From Belnapia moabensis DSM 16746 (GTDB lineage Bacteria; Pseudomonadota; Alphaproteobacteria; Acetobacterales; Acetobacteraceae), in assembly GCF_000745835.1 (NCBI RefSeq), contig NZ_JQKB01000018.1, positions 34,016 to 98,015 on the forward strand: DNA of 64,000 nt, in the 5' to 3' direction. The translations under genes were made by a program, and so were the position numbers. Under the pieces are notes generated by a model. The model was not told the DNA's origin and did no database searches. It worked only from the letters and a program-made list of their open reading frames with translations. Shown in pieces: positions 42,519-52,323 of this stretch (its first letter is position 1; every line of letters starts with the position of its first letter).

Positions 42519-43679
42519 ATGTCCCGCCCGACCCGTCGTGGCCTGCTCGCCGGCGGCACCGCCCTTCTCGCCGCCCCCGGCCTGGCCCGGGCCCAGGCGG
42601 AGCCGCTGAAAATCGGCCTGATCCTGCCGATGACCGGCCCCTTCGCCTCGACGGGGCGCCAGATCGACGCCGCCACCCGCGCCTGGTTGCGGACGAACGG
42701 GGAGGTGCAGGCTGGCCGCAGGCTGGAGATCCTGCTGCGCGACGACGGCGGAGTGCAGCCCGACACCACACGGCGCCTGGCGCAGGAGCTGGTCGTGCGG
42801 GACAAGGTGAAGGTGCTGGCCGGCTTCGGCCTGACCCCGCTGGCGCTCGCCACCGCGCCCATCGCCACCGAGGCGAAGCTGCCCATGGTGGTGATGGCCG
42901 CCGCCACCGCCATCATCCCCCAGCGCTCGCCCTACATCCTGCGCACCAGCTTCACCCTGCCGCAGGTCACGGCGCCGATCGCCGAATGGGCGGCGCGCAA
43001 CGGCATCCGCAGCGCCGCCACGCTGGTGACCGACTTCGCGCCGGGCCACGATGCAGAGGGCGTCTTCAAGGCCCGCTTCGCCGCCGCCGGCGGCCGCATG
43101 GCGCTCGAGCTGCGCAGCCCGCTTCGCAACCCGGACTATGCCCCCTTCCTGCAACGGGTGAAGGATGCGAAGCCGGATGCGCTCTTCATCTTCTGCCCCT
43201 CGGGCGAGGGCGCGGCCATCATGAAGCAGTTCCAGGAGCGCGGCCTGAAGGAGGCGGGGATCAAGCTGATCGGCACCGGGGACGTGATGGATGACGACAT
43301 CCTCAACAGCTTCGGCCCGGATGCGCTCGGCACCATCACCAGCCACCACTACTCGGCGGCGCATGACAGCCCGGAGAACGCCGCTTTCACCGCCGCCTTC
43401 CGCGCCGTGGCACCGAACATGCGGCCCAATTTCATGGCAGTGGGCGGCTGGGACGGCATGACGCTCATCGCCGAGTCGCTGAAGGCAGCCAATGACACGG
43501 ATGGCGACAAGCTGCTGGCGGCGATGAAGGGCCGCAGCTGGTTGAGCCCGCGCGGCCCGGTGACGATCGCCGCCGAGACCCGCGACATCACCCAGGATGT
43601 CTATATCCGCCGCGTCGAGAGCCGGGAGGGCCAGTTGTGGAACCTGGAATTCGACCGCATCGCCCAGGTTGCCGCCTGA
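42519..43679 (+). CDS. Branched-chain amino-acid type ABC substrate-binding protein (cluster 1)
   Basis: The 386-aa LivK-like protein has a twin-arginine-type signal (MSRPTRRGLLAGGTALLAAP), then the Peripla_BP_6 fold: IGLILPMTGPFASTGRQIDA at about 34-53, VLAGFGLTPLALATAPIATE, TLVTDFAPGHDAEGVF and PNFMAVGGWDGMTLIAESLK. It binds amino acids, amides or small carboxylates in the periplasm. GGAGGATCCCG precedes the ATG. It heads a cluster with the order binding protein, LivH, LivM, LivG, LivF and a MetE-like gene. Confidence 0.93.
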   Translation: MSRPTRRGLLAGGTALLAAPGLARAQAEPLKIGLILPMTGPFASTGRQIDAATRAWLRTNGEVQAGRRLEILLRDDGGVQPDTTRRLAQELVVRDKVKVLAGFGLTPLALATAPIATEAKLPMVVMAAATAIIPQRSPYILRTSFTLPQVTAPIAEWAARNGIRSAATLVTDFAPGHDAEGVFKARFAAAGGRMALELRSPLRNPDYAPFLQRVKDAKPDALFIFCPSGEGAAIMKQFQERGLKEAGIKLIGTGDVMDDDILNSFGPDALGTITSHHYSAAHDSPENAAFTAAFRAVAPNMRPNFMAVGGWDGMTLIAESLKAANDTDGDKLLAAMKGRSWLSPRGPVTIAAETRDITQDVYIRRVESREGQLWNLEFDRIAQVAA

Positions 43680-43680
43680 G

Positions 43681-44535
43681 GTGTTGACCATCCTGCTGGA
43701 TGGCATCGCTTCCGGCATGCTGCTCTTCGTGCTGGCCTGCGGGCTTTCGGTCACCATGGGGTTGATGAACTTCGTCAACCTGGCGCATGGCGCCTTCGGC
43801 ATGGCCGGCGGCTATGTGCTGGTGGTGCTGCTGCAGCGCTGGGGCTGGCCCTTCCTCGCCTGCCTGCCGGCCGCCTTCCTCGCCACGGCGCTGCTGGGGC
43901 TCCTGCTGGAGCGTACGCTCTACGCCCGGCTGTACCGGCGAGAGCATCTGGACCAGGTGCTGTTCTCGATCGGCCTCGTCTTCATGGCCGGGGCGACGGC
44001 GGACTGGTTGATGGGGGCGCAGCAGCAGATCATCCAGTTGCCGGCCTGGCTGAGCGGGCGGGTGGATCTCGGCATAGGGGAGCTGGGGCGCTACCGGATC
44101 TTCCTCATCCTGGTCTGCGCCGGCATCGTCGCGGGGCTGCAGCTCGGATTGCTGCGCACTCGCTTCGGCGCCCAACTGCGCGCAGCGGTGGACGACGCGA
44201 CGGTCGCGCGCGGCCTCGGTATCCCGGTGCCGCGATTGTTCGCCATTACCTTCGCCCTCGGCAGCGGGCTCGCGGGACTGGGCGGCGCGCTCGGCGTGGA
44301 GGTGCTGGGGCTCGACCCGACCTTTCCGCTGAAATACCTGGTCTACATGCTGATCGTCGTCGCGGTGGGCGGGGCGAACACCATCCTCGGGCCGGCGCTC
44401 GCGGCGCTGCTGCTCGGCGTGGTGGATGTGGCAGGCAAGTACTGGCTGCCGCAGCTTGGCGCCTTCATCATCTATACCGCCATGGTGGCGCTGCTGCTGC
44501 TGCGCCCGCACGGGCTGCTGGCGAAACAGGCATGA
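43681..44535 (+). CDS. livH: LivH-type ABC permease (cluster 1)
   Basis: The 284-aa inner-membrane permease starts at GTG 43681, one base after the binding protein stop. It has GLSVTMGLMNFVNLAHGAFG, the diagnostic LivH N-terminal motif, several hydrophobic spans, and the EAA-like cytoplasmic loop ARGLGIPVPRLFAITFALGS. It forms the translocation pore with LivM. The stop overlaps the livM start by 4 bases. Confidence 0.93.
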   Translation: MLTILLDGIASGMLLFVLACGLSVTMGLMNFVNLAHGAFGMAGGYVLVVLLQRWGWPFLACLPAAFLATALLGLLLERTLYARLYRREHLDQVLFSIGLVFMAGATADWLMGAQQQIIQLPAWLSGRVDLGIGELGRYRIFLILVCAGIVAGLQLGLLRTRFGAQLRAAVDDATVARGLGIPVPRLFAITFALGSGLAGLGGALGVEVLGLDPTFPLKYLVYMLIVVAVGGANTILGPALAALLLGVVDVAGKYWLPQLGAFIIYTAMVALLLLRPHGLLAKQA

Positions 44536-45452
44536 GATACGCCGCCGAGGTCGCACTCTGGCTGTTGGCGCTGGGCAGCTACTGGCTGTTCCCGGACTAT
44601 CTCGGCCTGCTGGCCCAGGTCTGGATCGCCGCACTCTTTGCCGTCTCGCTCGATCTGCTGGTTGGCTATGCGGGCGTCGTCACCCTCGGCCATGCGGCCT
44701 TCTTCGGCCTCGGCGCCTATGTCGCCGGCATCCTGGCCGTGCAGGGCTGGGGCGAACCCTTCTCGGGCCTGCTCCTCGCCGGGCTGGCTGCCGCGCTGCT
44801 TGGGCTTCTGACTGCGCCCCTGGTGCTGCGCGGCGGCGAGCTGGCGGGGCTGATGGTCACCCTCGGCCTGGCGCTGATGCTGTACGAGGCGGCCAACAAG
44901 GCGGCCTTCCTGACTGGCGGCGCCGATGGCCTGCAAGGGGTGGAGATCTGGCCGCTTTTCGGCCGCTTCCGCTTCGACCTCTATGGCCGCATCGCCTTCC
45001 TGTATGCGCTCGGGGTGCTCTTTCTCTGCTTCATGGCGCTGCGCTTCCTGGTGGCGACGCCCTTCGGCCTGGCGCTGCGCGGCATCCGCGGCAATGCGCT
45101 GCGCATGGCGGCGATAGGCACGCCGGTGCGGCGGCGGCTGATGGCCGCCTATGCCGTCTCGGCCGGGGTGGCGGGCCTGGCCGGCGCGCTGCTGGCGCAG
45201 ACGGCGCAATTCGTCTCGCTCGACGTGCTGGCCTTCCATCGCAGCGCGGAGGGGCTGCTGATGCTGCTCATTGGCGGGCTTGGCGCGCTCTACGGTGCGG
45301 TACTGGGGGCGGCCGCCTTCACCGTGGCGCATCACCTGCTGGCGGAGATGACGCCGCAATTCTGGGAATTCTGGATCGGCGCAGCGCTGGTGATGCTGGT
45401 CATGCTCGGGCGCGGCGGGATGCTCGGCCTGCTGCGGCGCCTCGGCCGATGA
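44532..45452 (+). CDS. livM: LivM-type ABC permease (cluster 1)
   Basis: The 306-aa permease has LDLLVGYAGVVTLGHAAFFG at about 37-56, the LivM signature, then GLMVTLGLALMLYEAANKAA, TGGADGLQGVEIWPLFGRFR and the EAA loop MAAIGTPVRRRLMAAYAVSA. It pairs with LivH in the inner membrane. Both ends overlap neighbours by 4 bases, showing a compact operon. Confidence 0.93.
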   Translation: MRYAAEVALWLLALGSYWLFPDYLGLLAQVWIAALFAVSLDLLVGYAGVVTLGHAAFFGLGAYVAGILAVQGWGEPFSGLLLAGLAAALLGLLTAPLVLRGGELAGLMVTLGLALMLYEAANKAAFLTGGADGLQGVEIWPLFGRFRFDLYGRIAFLYALGVLFLCFMALRFLVATPFGLALRGIRGNALRMAAIGTPVRRRLMAAYAVSAGVAGLAGALLAQTAQFVSLDVLAFHRSAEGLLMLLIGGLGALYGAVLGAAAFTVAHHLLAEMTPQFWEFWIGAALVMLVMLGRGGMLGLLRRLGR

Positions 45453-46196
45453 ACGCGGCGCTCGAAACCCGCGGGCTGACCCGCCACTTCGGCGGTTTCA
45501 CCGCGGTGGACGACGTCTCCTTCAGCCTGCCGGCCGGTGCGCGCCAGGCGCTGATCGGCCCGAACGGCGCGGGCAAGACCACGCTGGTCAACCTGCTCTC
45601 CGGCGCGCTGCCGGCCAGCGCCGGGCAGGTGGTGCTGGGTGGCGAGGATGTCTCCGCCTTGCCGATGCATCTCCGGGTGCAACGCGGCTTGGTCCGCACC
45701 TTCCAGATCAGCCAGCTTTTCGCCGAGCTGTCGCCGCTGGAGAGCGTGACCCTGGCGGTGCTGCAGCGCGCCGGCCGCGGTGCGGTGTGGTGGCGCCCGC
45801 TGCGCCGGCATCGGGCGGAGCAAGATGAAGCCGCCGCCCTGCTGGCGCGGCTGCGCTTCAGCGATGCCGAGGCCACGGCGCGGACCGACCTGCTGCCCTA
45901 TGGCAAGCGCCGGATGCTGGAGATCGCGCTGGCGCTCGCGCTGAAGCCCCGCGTGCTGCTGCTGGACGAGCCTGCCGCCGGCGTGCCTCCCGGCGAGAGC
46001 CGCGAGGTGCTGGACACCGTCGCCGCCCTGCCGCGCGACGTCGCTATATTGCTCATCGAGCATGACATGGACCTGGTCTTCCGCTTCGCCGAGCGCATCA
46101 CCGTACTGGCGCTGGGTGCCGTCCTGGCGGAAGGTACCCCGGCCGGGATCCAGCGCCACCCGGCTGTGCGCGAGGCCTATCTGGGGGAGATGGCGC

Positions 46197-46213
<17 letters not shown>
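45449..46213 (+). CDS. livG: LivG-type ABC ATPase (cluster 1)
   Basis: The 254-aa ATPase carries Walker A GPNGAGKTT, the Q-loop region RGLVRTFQISQLFAEL, LPYGKRRMLEIALALALKP (the LivG form of the signature, which lacks LSGGQ) and Walker B VLLLDEPAAGVPPGE with IEHDMDLVFRFAERI. It powers the cluster 1 transporter with LivF. Its 3' end overlaps livF by 17 bases. Confidence 0.92.
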
Positions 46214-46895
<682 letters not shown>

Positions 46896-46909
46896 GAGAG
46901 GAACCGCCC

Positions 46910-48019
46910 ATGCCTCAAGGCAAGCCCCCCTTCCGCGCCGACATGGTCGGCAGCCTGCTGCGCCCGGTGCCGCTGCGCGAGGCCCGGGCGGCGCGTGCCG
47001 CCGGCGCGCTGGATGCCGCCGGGCTACGCGCCACCGAGGACGCCGCCATCATCGAGGCCATCGCCGACCAGAAGGCCGCCGGGCTGAAGGCGGTGACCGA
47101 TGGCGAGTACCGCCGTGCCTTCTGGCATTTCGACTTCCTCGCCAAGCTCGGTGGCGTCGAGATGTACGAGAGCGACCAGGGCATCCAGTTCCAGGGCGGC
47201 CAGACCAAGGCCTATGGGCTGAAGGTCACTGGTCCGATCCGCTACAGGCCGCATCCCTTCATCGAGGATTTCCGCTTCGTCGCGGCGCATGCCGGCGGCG
47301 CGGTGCCGAAGCAGACCATCCCCTCGCCCTCTGTTCTGCATTTCCGCGGCGGGCGGCGAGCAGTGGACAGCCACACCTATCCCGACATGGCCGACTTCTT
47401 CGCCGACCTCGGCGCCGCCTACAATGCGGCGGTGATGGACTTCGCCGCTGCCGGCTGCCGCTACCTGCAGTTGGACGAGACGAACATCGCCTATCTCTGC
47501 GACCCCGAGCAGCTGGCGCAGCTGAAGAATCGCGGCGAGCAGGTGGAAGGCCTGCTGGAGACCTATGCCAGGCTAATCAATGCCGCGATCGCCGGAAGGC
47601 CGGCGGACATGACCATCTCCATGCATCTCTGCCGCGGCAATTTCCGGTCCATGCACATCGCCTCCGGCGGCTACGACCCGGTGGCGGAGGTGCTGTTCAA
47701 CGGCATCGATGCCGATGCCTATTTCATGGAGTACGATACCGAGCGCGCCGGCAGCTTCGCCCCGCTGCGCTTCCTACCCAAGGGCAAGACGGTGGTGCTC
47801 GGCCTCGTCACCAGCAAGACCGGCGAGCTGGAGAGCAAGGACATGCTCATGGGCCGCATCGAGGAGGCGGCGAAATTCGCCCCGCTCGAGCAGCTGGCAA
47901 TCAGCCCGCAATGCGGCTTCGCCAGCACGGAGGAGGGCAACCTGCTGACCGTCGAGCAGCAATGGGCCAAGCTGCGGCTCTGCGTCGAGGTGGCGAGGGA
48001 GGTTTGGGGCGAGGGCTGA
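46910..48019 (+). CDS. Cobalamin-independent methionine synthase-like (MetE C-terminal family) protein
   Basis: The 369-aa protein is the short MetE-like form: FRADMVGSLLRPVPLREARA at the N-terminus, LKAVTDGEYRRAFWHFDFLA, GCRYLQLDETNIAYLCDPEQ and LGLVTSKTGELESKDMLM, with ISPQCGFASTEEGN near the end. His/Cys/Glu zinc-ligand candidates lie in MHLCRGNFR and SPQCGF. It likely transfers a methyl group, though the donor may not be folate. GAGAGGAACC gives the start 14 bases after livF, so it probably uses or modifies the transported compound. Confidence 0.85.
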   Translation: MPQGKPPFRADMVGSLLRPVPLREARAARAAGALDAAGLRATEDAAIIEAIADQKAAGLKAVTDGEYRRAFWHFDFLAKLGGVEMYESDQGIQFQGGQTKAYGLKVTGPIRYRPHPFIEDFRFVAAHAGGAVPKQTIPSPSVLHFRGGRRAVDSHTYPDMADFFADLGAAYNAAVMDFAAAGCRYLQLDETNIAYLCDPEQLAQLKNRGEQVEGLLETYARLINAAIAGRPADMTISMHLCRGNFRSMHIASGGYDPVAEVLFNGIDADAYFMEYDTERAGSFAPLRFLPKGKTVVLGLVTSKTGELESKDMLMGRIEEAAKFAPLEQLAISPQCGFASTEEGNLLTVEQQWAKLRLCVEVAREVWGEG

Positions 48020-48084
48020 ACCAGGCTCCTATCCGGTGGGATCATCCGATCGGACGTATCGGCCCGGTCGAGTGAGTGAGTAAG

Positions 48085-48118
48085 GCGGTATCCGTGCGCC
48101 CACGCGGACGGATACCGC
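48085..48118 (+). terminator. 11-bp perfect hairpin after the liv cluster
   Basis: GCGGTATCCGT (48085-48095) and ACGGATACCGC (48108-48118) form a perfect 11-bp stem with a 12-nt loop. It lies 65 bases beyond the methyltransferase-like stop, in the convergent gap with the DUF3750 gene. There is no T-run, so termination is inferred from position and stem strength. Confidence 0.5.
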
Positions 48119-48282
48119 TCCAGGACGGACCATGACGGGCGCAGGCCCGTTGGCCTCTTTGATGGGACCGCAAGCTATTGGAGCGGCCAAAGCGGCGCGG
48201 CCCGTCTACCGTGTCCGCTTCCCGTTGCCGTCCGCCCTTCGCGTCTCCTGGCCGGCCGCTTTCATGGCCCTTTTCCTGGTAC

Positions 48283-49053
48283 CTATCCCACGGCGGCCGG
48301 CGCGGTGACGGCCTCGACCCTACCGAAGCCGATGCGGCCGAGCCCGGGCAGCTTGATCGCGGGCCGGCGCAGATCGAGCCCGGCAACGCCACCGAGTATG
48401 TTCACCTCCAGTCCCTCCATCCAGCCAAGGGTGATGCCGGCATAACCCCCGAGGCTCAGCCGGACTCCGGTGGCGGTTCGCCGCAGCCAGCGCCCGTCAT
48501 AGGGATAGTCCTTGCCGATGGCGGTGGGCGGCAGCACCGCCCCGATCTCGGGCACCGCATCCATCACGGCGGCGACGAAGGTGTTGGAGTTCGGCCCCGG
48601 CCAGGGCCGGTAGTCGCCCCGGTTGCGCCAGGCATAGCCGGCGATCGCTGCCTGCATGCGAGGGATGAGCACCGAGGCCGCCGGGCCGTCGGCGGCGAAG
48701 ACCAGTTCCGGCGAGCGGCCGAACCAGCGGCCATCCGGCTCGAAGCCGTTCATGCGGATCGGTTCGCCCCAGGCGGTGTAATCATAGCGGGTATAGGAGG
48801 CGGCACCCTCGGGCTTGAAGACGATCCAGCAATGGACAGCGAAGATGCCGCGCCAGCGAACGGTCTGCGCAGCCAGGATGCGGACCACGGCAGGCGGATG
48901 CTGCGCCGGCGGCGGCAGCAGGCCGATGCTCGAACGATCGGCGGTCTGCCAGCCGGCACCGCCACCTTCGAGGCGGTACAGGATCGCCGAGATAGCCAGG
49001 GGAAGGAGGAAGAACAGGACGAAGAGCAGGAGCGCGGGCTTCAGGATCGACAT
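48283..49053 (-). CDS. DUF3750 family protein
   Basis: The 256-aa protein has an N-terminal hydrophobic span (MSILKPALLLFVLFFLLPLA) that anchors or exports it. The body shows the DUF3750 pattern: LAAQTVRWRGIFAVHCWIVF at about 62-81, ASYTRYDYTAWGEP, PNSNTFVAAVMDAVPEIG and LRRTATGVRLSLGGYAGITL. CW followed later by NSNTF suggests a papain-like/NlpC-type active site (Cys in VHCWIVF), but no activity is established. It is a single gene convergent with the liv cluster. Confidence 0.85.
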   Translation of the reverse strand: MSILKPALLLFVLFFLLPLAISAILYRLEGGGAGWQTADRSSIGLLPPPAQHPPAVVRILAAQTVRWRGIFAVHCWIVFKPEGAASYTRYDYTAWGEPIRMNGFEPDGRWFGRSPELVFAADGPAASVLIPRMQAAIAGYAWRNRGDYRPWPGPNSNTFVAAVMDAVPEIGAVLPPTAIGKDYPYDGRWLRRTATGVRLSLGGYAGITLGWMEGLEVNILGGVAGLDLRRPAIKLPGLGRIGFGRVEAVTAPAAVG

Positions 49054-49185
49054 TGCTCTTGAGAGATTGGCCGCCGACGCCGAAACGCCAACCCCATGGC
49101 GGGTCTTGCTGTCCTGCGCCGGAGGAGGGTCGTCAGCCCTGCCCGGCCCCACCGGTCCGGAAAAGAATCCCCGCCCCCCAATGCG

Positions 49186-49974
49186 TCACCCCTGCCCGAG
49201 CCCTGCCACGGCGGTGCCGAGTTCCGCCGCCGCCTCCTGCAGTACTGGCAGAAGCCGTTCCACAACCGTGCCGCGCTCGATCGCGTCGCGCAGGTACATC
49301 AGGTTCAACGAGGCCGCCGCGACGCCACCGATCAGGACGGGCACCGCCACTGCGCTGGCGAGGCCGCCGTATTCGCGGGCAGCGTAGGCGTCGTCCATGG
49401 CGGCATAGCCCGCGGCGCGGATGGCCGTGAAGGCGGCGTCCGCCGCGGTCGGATCACGCGCCAGGGCGTTCCAGGGCTCGGGCGAGCGCGCGGCGAGCAG
49501 CAAGGCACGCTCGCGCTCGGGCCGGGCGCAGAATGCGAGAAAGGCGCGGCCAAGGGAGGTGGCGAGGACCGGGGCGCGGAAGCCGGTACGTCGCTCGAAC
49601 ATGAAACGCCCTTCGCCGCGGCTTGTGTGCGCCACCACCATCGCATCGCCGTCGAACACGGCGACGTCGGAGGGCCAACCGACTTTGGCGCGCAGGCGAG
49701 TCATCACCGGCGTCGCGGCAATACCGACCTCCCGGTGCAGCATGTAGCCGGCGCTGAGTTCCAGGGTCCGCCCGGTCGGGAGGTAGACCGGCATCCGTGG
49801 GTCGCGCATCACGTAGCCGGCGTGAATCAGCGTCTCGAGCATGCGCACAATTGTCGGCTGGTTCAGCCCCGTCAGCCGGTGGATGTCGGAGACGCTGGCC
49901 TGCGAAAGGCGATTTACCGTCCGCAGCACCTCCATCCCGCGCAGCAGGGCGACCACCGGCTCATAAGAAGGCAT
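49186..49974 (-). CDS. IclR-family transcriptional regulator
   Basis: The 262-aa product has the IclR winged helix in residues 1-70 (LLRGMEVLRTVNRLSQASVS, GLNQPTIVRMLETLIHAGYV) and the effector domain after 80 (ATPVMTRLRAKVGWPSDVAV, ATSLGRAFLAFC, GGLASAVAVPVLIGG). These proteins sense small carboxylates or aromatics. The start is at MPSYEPV. The gene is divergent from the phosphatase and the large catabolic cluster, which it may control. An IclR-box-like palindrome lies at 50044-50056. Confidence 0.93.
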   Translation of the reverse strand: MPSYEPVVALLRGMEVLRTVNRLSQASVSDIHRLTGLNQPTIVRMLETLIHAGYVMRDPRMPVYLPTGRTLELSAGYMLHREVGIAATPVMTRLRAKVGWPSDVAVFDGDAMVVAHTSRGEGRFMFERRTGFRAPVLATSLGRAFLAFCARPERERALLLAARSPEPWNALARDPTAADAAFTAIRAAGYAAMDDAYAAREYGGLASAVAVPVLIGGVAAASLNLMYLRDAIERGTVVERLLPVLQEAAAELGTAVAGLGQG

Positions 49975-50043
49975 CGTCGGGCCCCGCTGCCGGCAGCAGC
50001 GCTTTCCGGGTTTGCATCGCCTCACCCTCATGTCATAGTTTCT

Positions 50044-50056
50044 GAAATTAGATTTC
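50044..50056. promoter_or_regulatory. Candidate IclR box
   Basis: GAAAT-TAG-ATTTC is a perfect 5-bp inverted repeat in a locally AT-rich stretch, 70-82 bases upstream of the iclR start. It resembles the E. coli IclR consensus (GGAAAT-N-ATTTCC type) with a spacer two bases longer. Autoregulation and control of the divergent genes are inferred. Confidence 0.5.
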
Positions 50057-50083
50057 ATTTACTGAAACCAAGTCCAAGAAATA

Positions 50084-50149
50084 CGGTCCGAACAGGTCGA
50101 CGTCTAGTCCGGTCCGCCCGCAGCGAGCCAGCGGGCCCGGTCCGAACAG
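50084..50149. repeat. 12-base direct repeat flanking a GC stem-loop
   Basis: CGGTCCGAACAG occurs at 50084-50095 and 50138-50149, starts 54 bases apart. Between them GCCCGC and GCGGGC can pair around a 9-nt loop. The structure is in the iclR/phosphatase intergenic region and could be a tandem regulator site or a small repeat element. Confidence 0.45.
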
Positions 50150-50537
50150 TGCGGGAGGTAAAGCCGAATGGCTGCAGCTGAATGGCGCCCGCCGACAGGC
50201 GACGCCGCGTGAACCGGATGACGGAGATGGCCGGCGGCTCGCTCGCCCGCCCTGTGCTGGCGAAGGCGTTGCTTGCCACCGAAGTGCCGGCCCGGCCCAC
50301 CTGCCGACAGGGCGGGCCGCAGCTCCAGCGTTGCAGCATTGAAGCGCATCGCCCGCATACCATGCCAGGCATCGCCAACGACGAAGCGCGCGGCGCGCGA
50401 AGGGCGGCGCATATGCCCCTCATCCTCATTCAGGCCTTCCGCCGCCGACTTGGCATGGCCGCAGAGTACACACGGCCACGAGCAAGCGTCGGATGGTTGA
50501 TCCGACAGGCGCCATCTGAATGTCGAGGTCCGCTGCG
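50150..50537. other. Intergenic region before the phosphatase, nothing recognised
   Basis: Open frames on both strands here (for example minus-strand 50104-50412) have no ribosome site and no family resemblance. The high GC suggests former coding sequence, but no product can be assigned. Confidence 0.35.
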
Positions 50538-51293
50538 ATGACGGACGCTGCCGGAATTCTGCCGCGACGGGTGCAACTCCAGGGCTGCACCAATATGCGC
50601 GACATTGGCGGCTACACTGCGCATGACGGGCGGCGCGTCCGCTTCGGTCAGGTATTCCGCGCGCCCTCGCTCGGCGGGCTGACGGACGAGGACATGCCCT
50701 GCATCATGGCGCTCGGGCTCCGCACCGTGGTCGACCTGCGTGGCGTGAACGAGAGCGCGAAGGCGCCTTCCCGACTTCCCTCCCCCGGGCCGGACGTCGT
50801 GGCGTTGCCGATCGAGCCTACAGTCGGTGCGTCCCTGCGCGACATCCTGGCCACCGGTCGCGCCACCGGCGAGGATGTGCTGACGCTGCTCGGTCGCGCC
50901 TACACGGCTTATGCATCGGAGAAGCTGCCGGTCTATCGCCGGTTGCTGGCGCTCGTCGCCGATCCGGCGCGGCGGCCTCTCGCCTTCCATTGCTCGGCGG
51001 GCAAGGACCGCACCGGCTTCGGCACGGCGCTGTTGCTGATGGCGCTCGGCGTCGACCGCGCCGACATCATCGAGGACTATCTCGCAACCAATCGCTTCTG
51101 GCGCCGCGAGCACGCGCTGCCCGAGGGCACGCCGCCGGAAGTCGCCGAGGCGCTGACCCGCGCGCACCGGCCGCTGCTGGAACGCGCGATCGAGATCGCC
51201 CTCACCGGACACGACAGCGAGGAGGCGTTCTTCGCCTCGCTCGGCCTGGACGCGGCGCGGCTCGCCGCGCTCCGGGACCAGATGCTGGAATAG
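50538..51293 (+). CDS. Tyrosine-protein phosphatase (Y_phosphatase3 type)
   Basis: The 251-aa protein begins GILPRRVQLQGCTNMRDIGG, where NMRDIGGY is typical of this family. The catalytic P-loop is HCSAGKDRTGFG with Cys152 and Arg158; VVDLRGVNE supplies the upstream element. Relatives dephosphorylate phosphotyrosine or phosphoinositides. There is no signal peptide. It is the first plus-strand gene of the cluster and is 45 bases before the Bug gene. Its link to catabolism is unclear. Confidence 0.9.
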   Translation: MTDAAGILPRRVQLQGCTNMRDIGGYTAHDGRRVRFGQVFRAPSLGGLTDEDMPCIMALGLRTVVDLRGVNESAKAPSRLPSPGPDVVALPIEPTVGASLRDILATGRATGEDVLTLLGRAYTAYASEKLPVYRRLLALVADPARRPLAFHCSAGKDRTGFGTALLLMALGVDRADIIEDYLATNRFWRREHALPEGTPPEVAEALTRAHRPLLERAIEIALTGHDSEEAFFASLGLDAARLAALRDQMLE

Positions 51294-51338
51294 AGCGACA
51301 CGGACGGCGCCGCGCGGCCCGCAACGAAAGGATGAGGG

Positions 51339-52322
51339 ATGGAGAGAAGGAATTTCCTGCGCAGGACGACCGGGCTGGCGATCGCCGGATCCCTCGCCAT
51401 GCCCGCGATTGCGGCGACCGGAAGCTTCCCGTCCCGGCCGGTGACGATGATCGTCCCCTTCCCGCCGGGCGGCGCGACGGATGTCGCCGCCCGCACCATG
51501 GCGGAGAAGATGGCGCCCTTGCTCGGCCAGCCGGTGGTCGTCGACAACAAGCCCGGTGCCCAGACCGCCATCGGCGCCGACGCCGCGGCGCGCGCCGAGC
51601 CGGACGGGCACACAATGCTGATGGCCTCCGGCACGACCATGACGCTGAATCCGCTGCTGCCGGACAAGCTCCCCTACAAGGCGGAGGATTTCGCCCCGGT
51701 GGCGCTCGTCTCGACGCTGCCCTTCGGCATCGTGGTGCGGAAGGGGCTGGCCCACGACATCGAGAGCTTCGTCGCCCTGGCGAAGGCGCGCGGCGGCCAG
51801 CTGAACTACGGCTCCAACGGCCCGACCAGCTTCAACAACCTCGCCGCCGTCGTCGTGATGGAGGGCCTCGGCATCAAGATGCAGGAGATCACCTATCGCG
51901 GCGACGCCCAGCAGCTCACCGACCTGATGAGCGGGACGCTGGACGTGATCTCGGTGGGCGGCTCCTCCTCGCTCGCCGCGCTCCGCGCCGGGCGCGGCAC
52001 CATCATCGGCTGGACCGGCGAGAAGGGCGAGCGGCTGGCGGTGACGCCCGACATCCCGAACTTCGCGGAAGTAGGCCCGAACATGGTCTGCCAGACGCAT
52101 TTCGGCCTGCTTGTCCCGGCCCGTACGCCGCCCGCCGCCATCGCACGGCTGAATGCCGCCGCGCAGCAGGCGATGCAGGTGCCGGACCTCCGCAAACGCC
52201 TGCTGGATGAGGGGCAATACGTGATGAGCGGCACGGCGGAGGACTATGCCACCTACCTGCAACGCGACCGCGACCGCTGGCGCGACCTCGTGACGCGGCT
52301 GGCGAAGAGCAACCCTGCCTGA
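51339..52322 (+). CDS. Bug/TctC-family substrate-binding protein
   Basis: This 327-aa protein has a signal peptide (MERRNFLRRTTGLAIAGSLA, cleavage near AIAA), then TMIVPFPPGGATDVAARTMA, VVVDNKPGAQTAIGADAAAR, LNYGSNGPTSFNNLAAVVVM and LVPARTPPAAIARLNAAAQQ. RR at 3-4 and 8-9 leaves Tat or Sec export open. It binds a carboxylate in the periplasm. It is followed after one base by the PRISE-like gene. It is the fourth orphan Bug protein of the window. Confidence 0.93.
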   Translation: MERRNFLRRTTGLAIAGSLAMPAIAATGSFPSRPVTMIVPFPPGGATDVAARTMAEKMAPLLGQPVVVDNKPGAQTAIGADAAARAEPDGHTMLMASGTTMTLNPLLPDKLPYKAEDFAPVALVSTLPFGIVVRKGLAHDIESFVALAKARGGQLNYGSNGPTSFNNLAAVVVMEGLGIKMQEITYRGDAQQLTDLMSGTLDVISVGGSSSLAALRAGRGTIIGWTGEKGERLAVTPDIPNFAEVGPNMVCQTHFGLLVPARTPPAAIARLNAAAQQAMQVPDLRKRLLDEGQYVMSGTAEDYATYLQRDRDRWRDLVTRLAKSNPA

Positions 52323-52323
52323 C

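Noticed and set aside
50104..50412. 102-codon minus-strand frame upstream of iclR
   Set aside because: It has no motif, no clear ribosome site and overlaps the repeat region; it looks like chance or decayed sequence.
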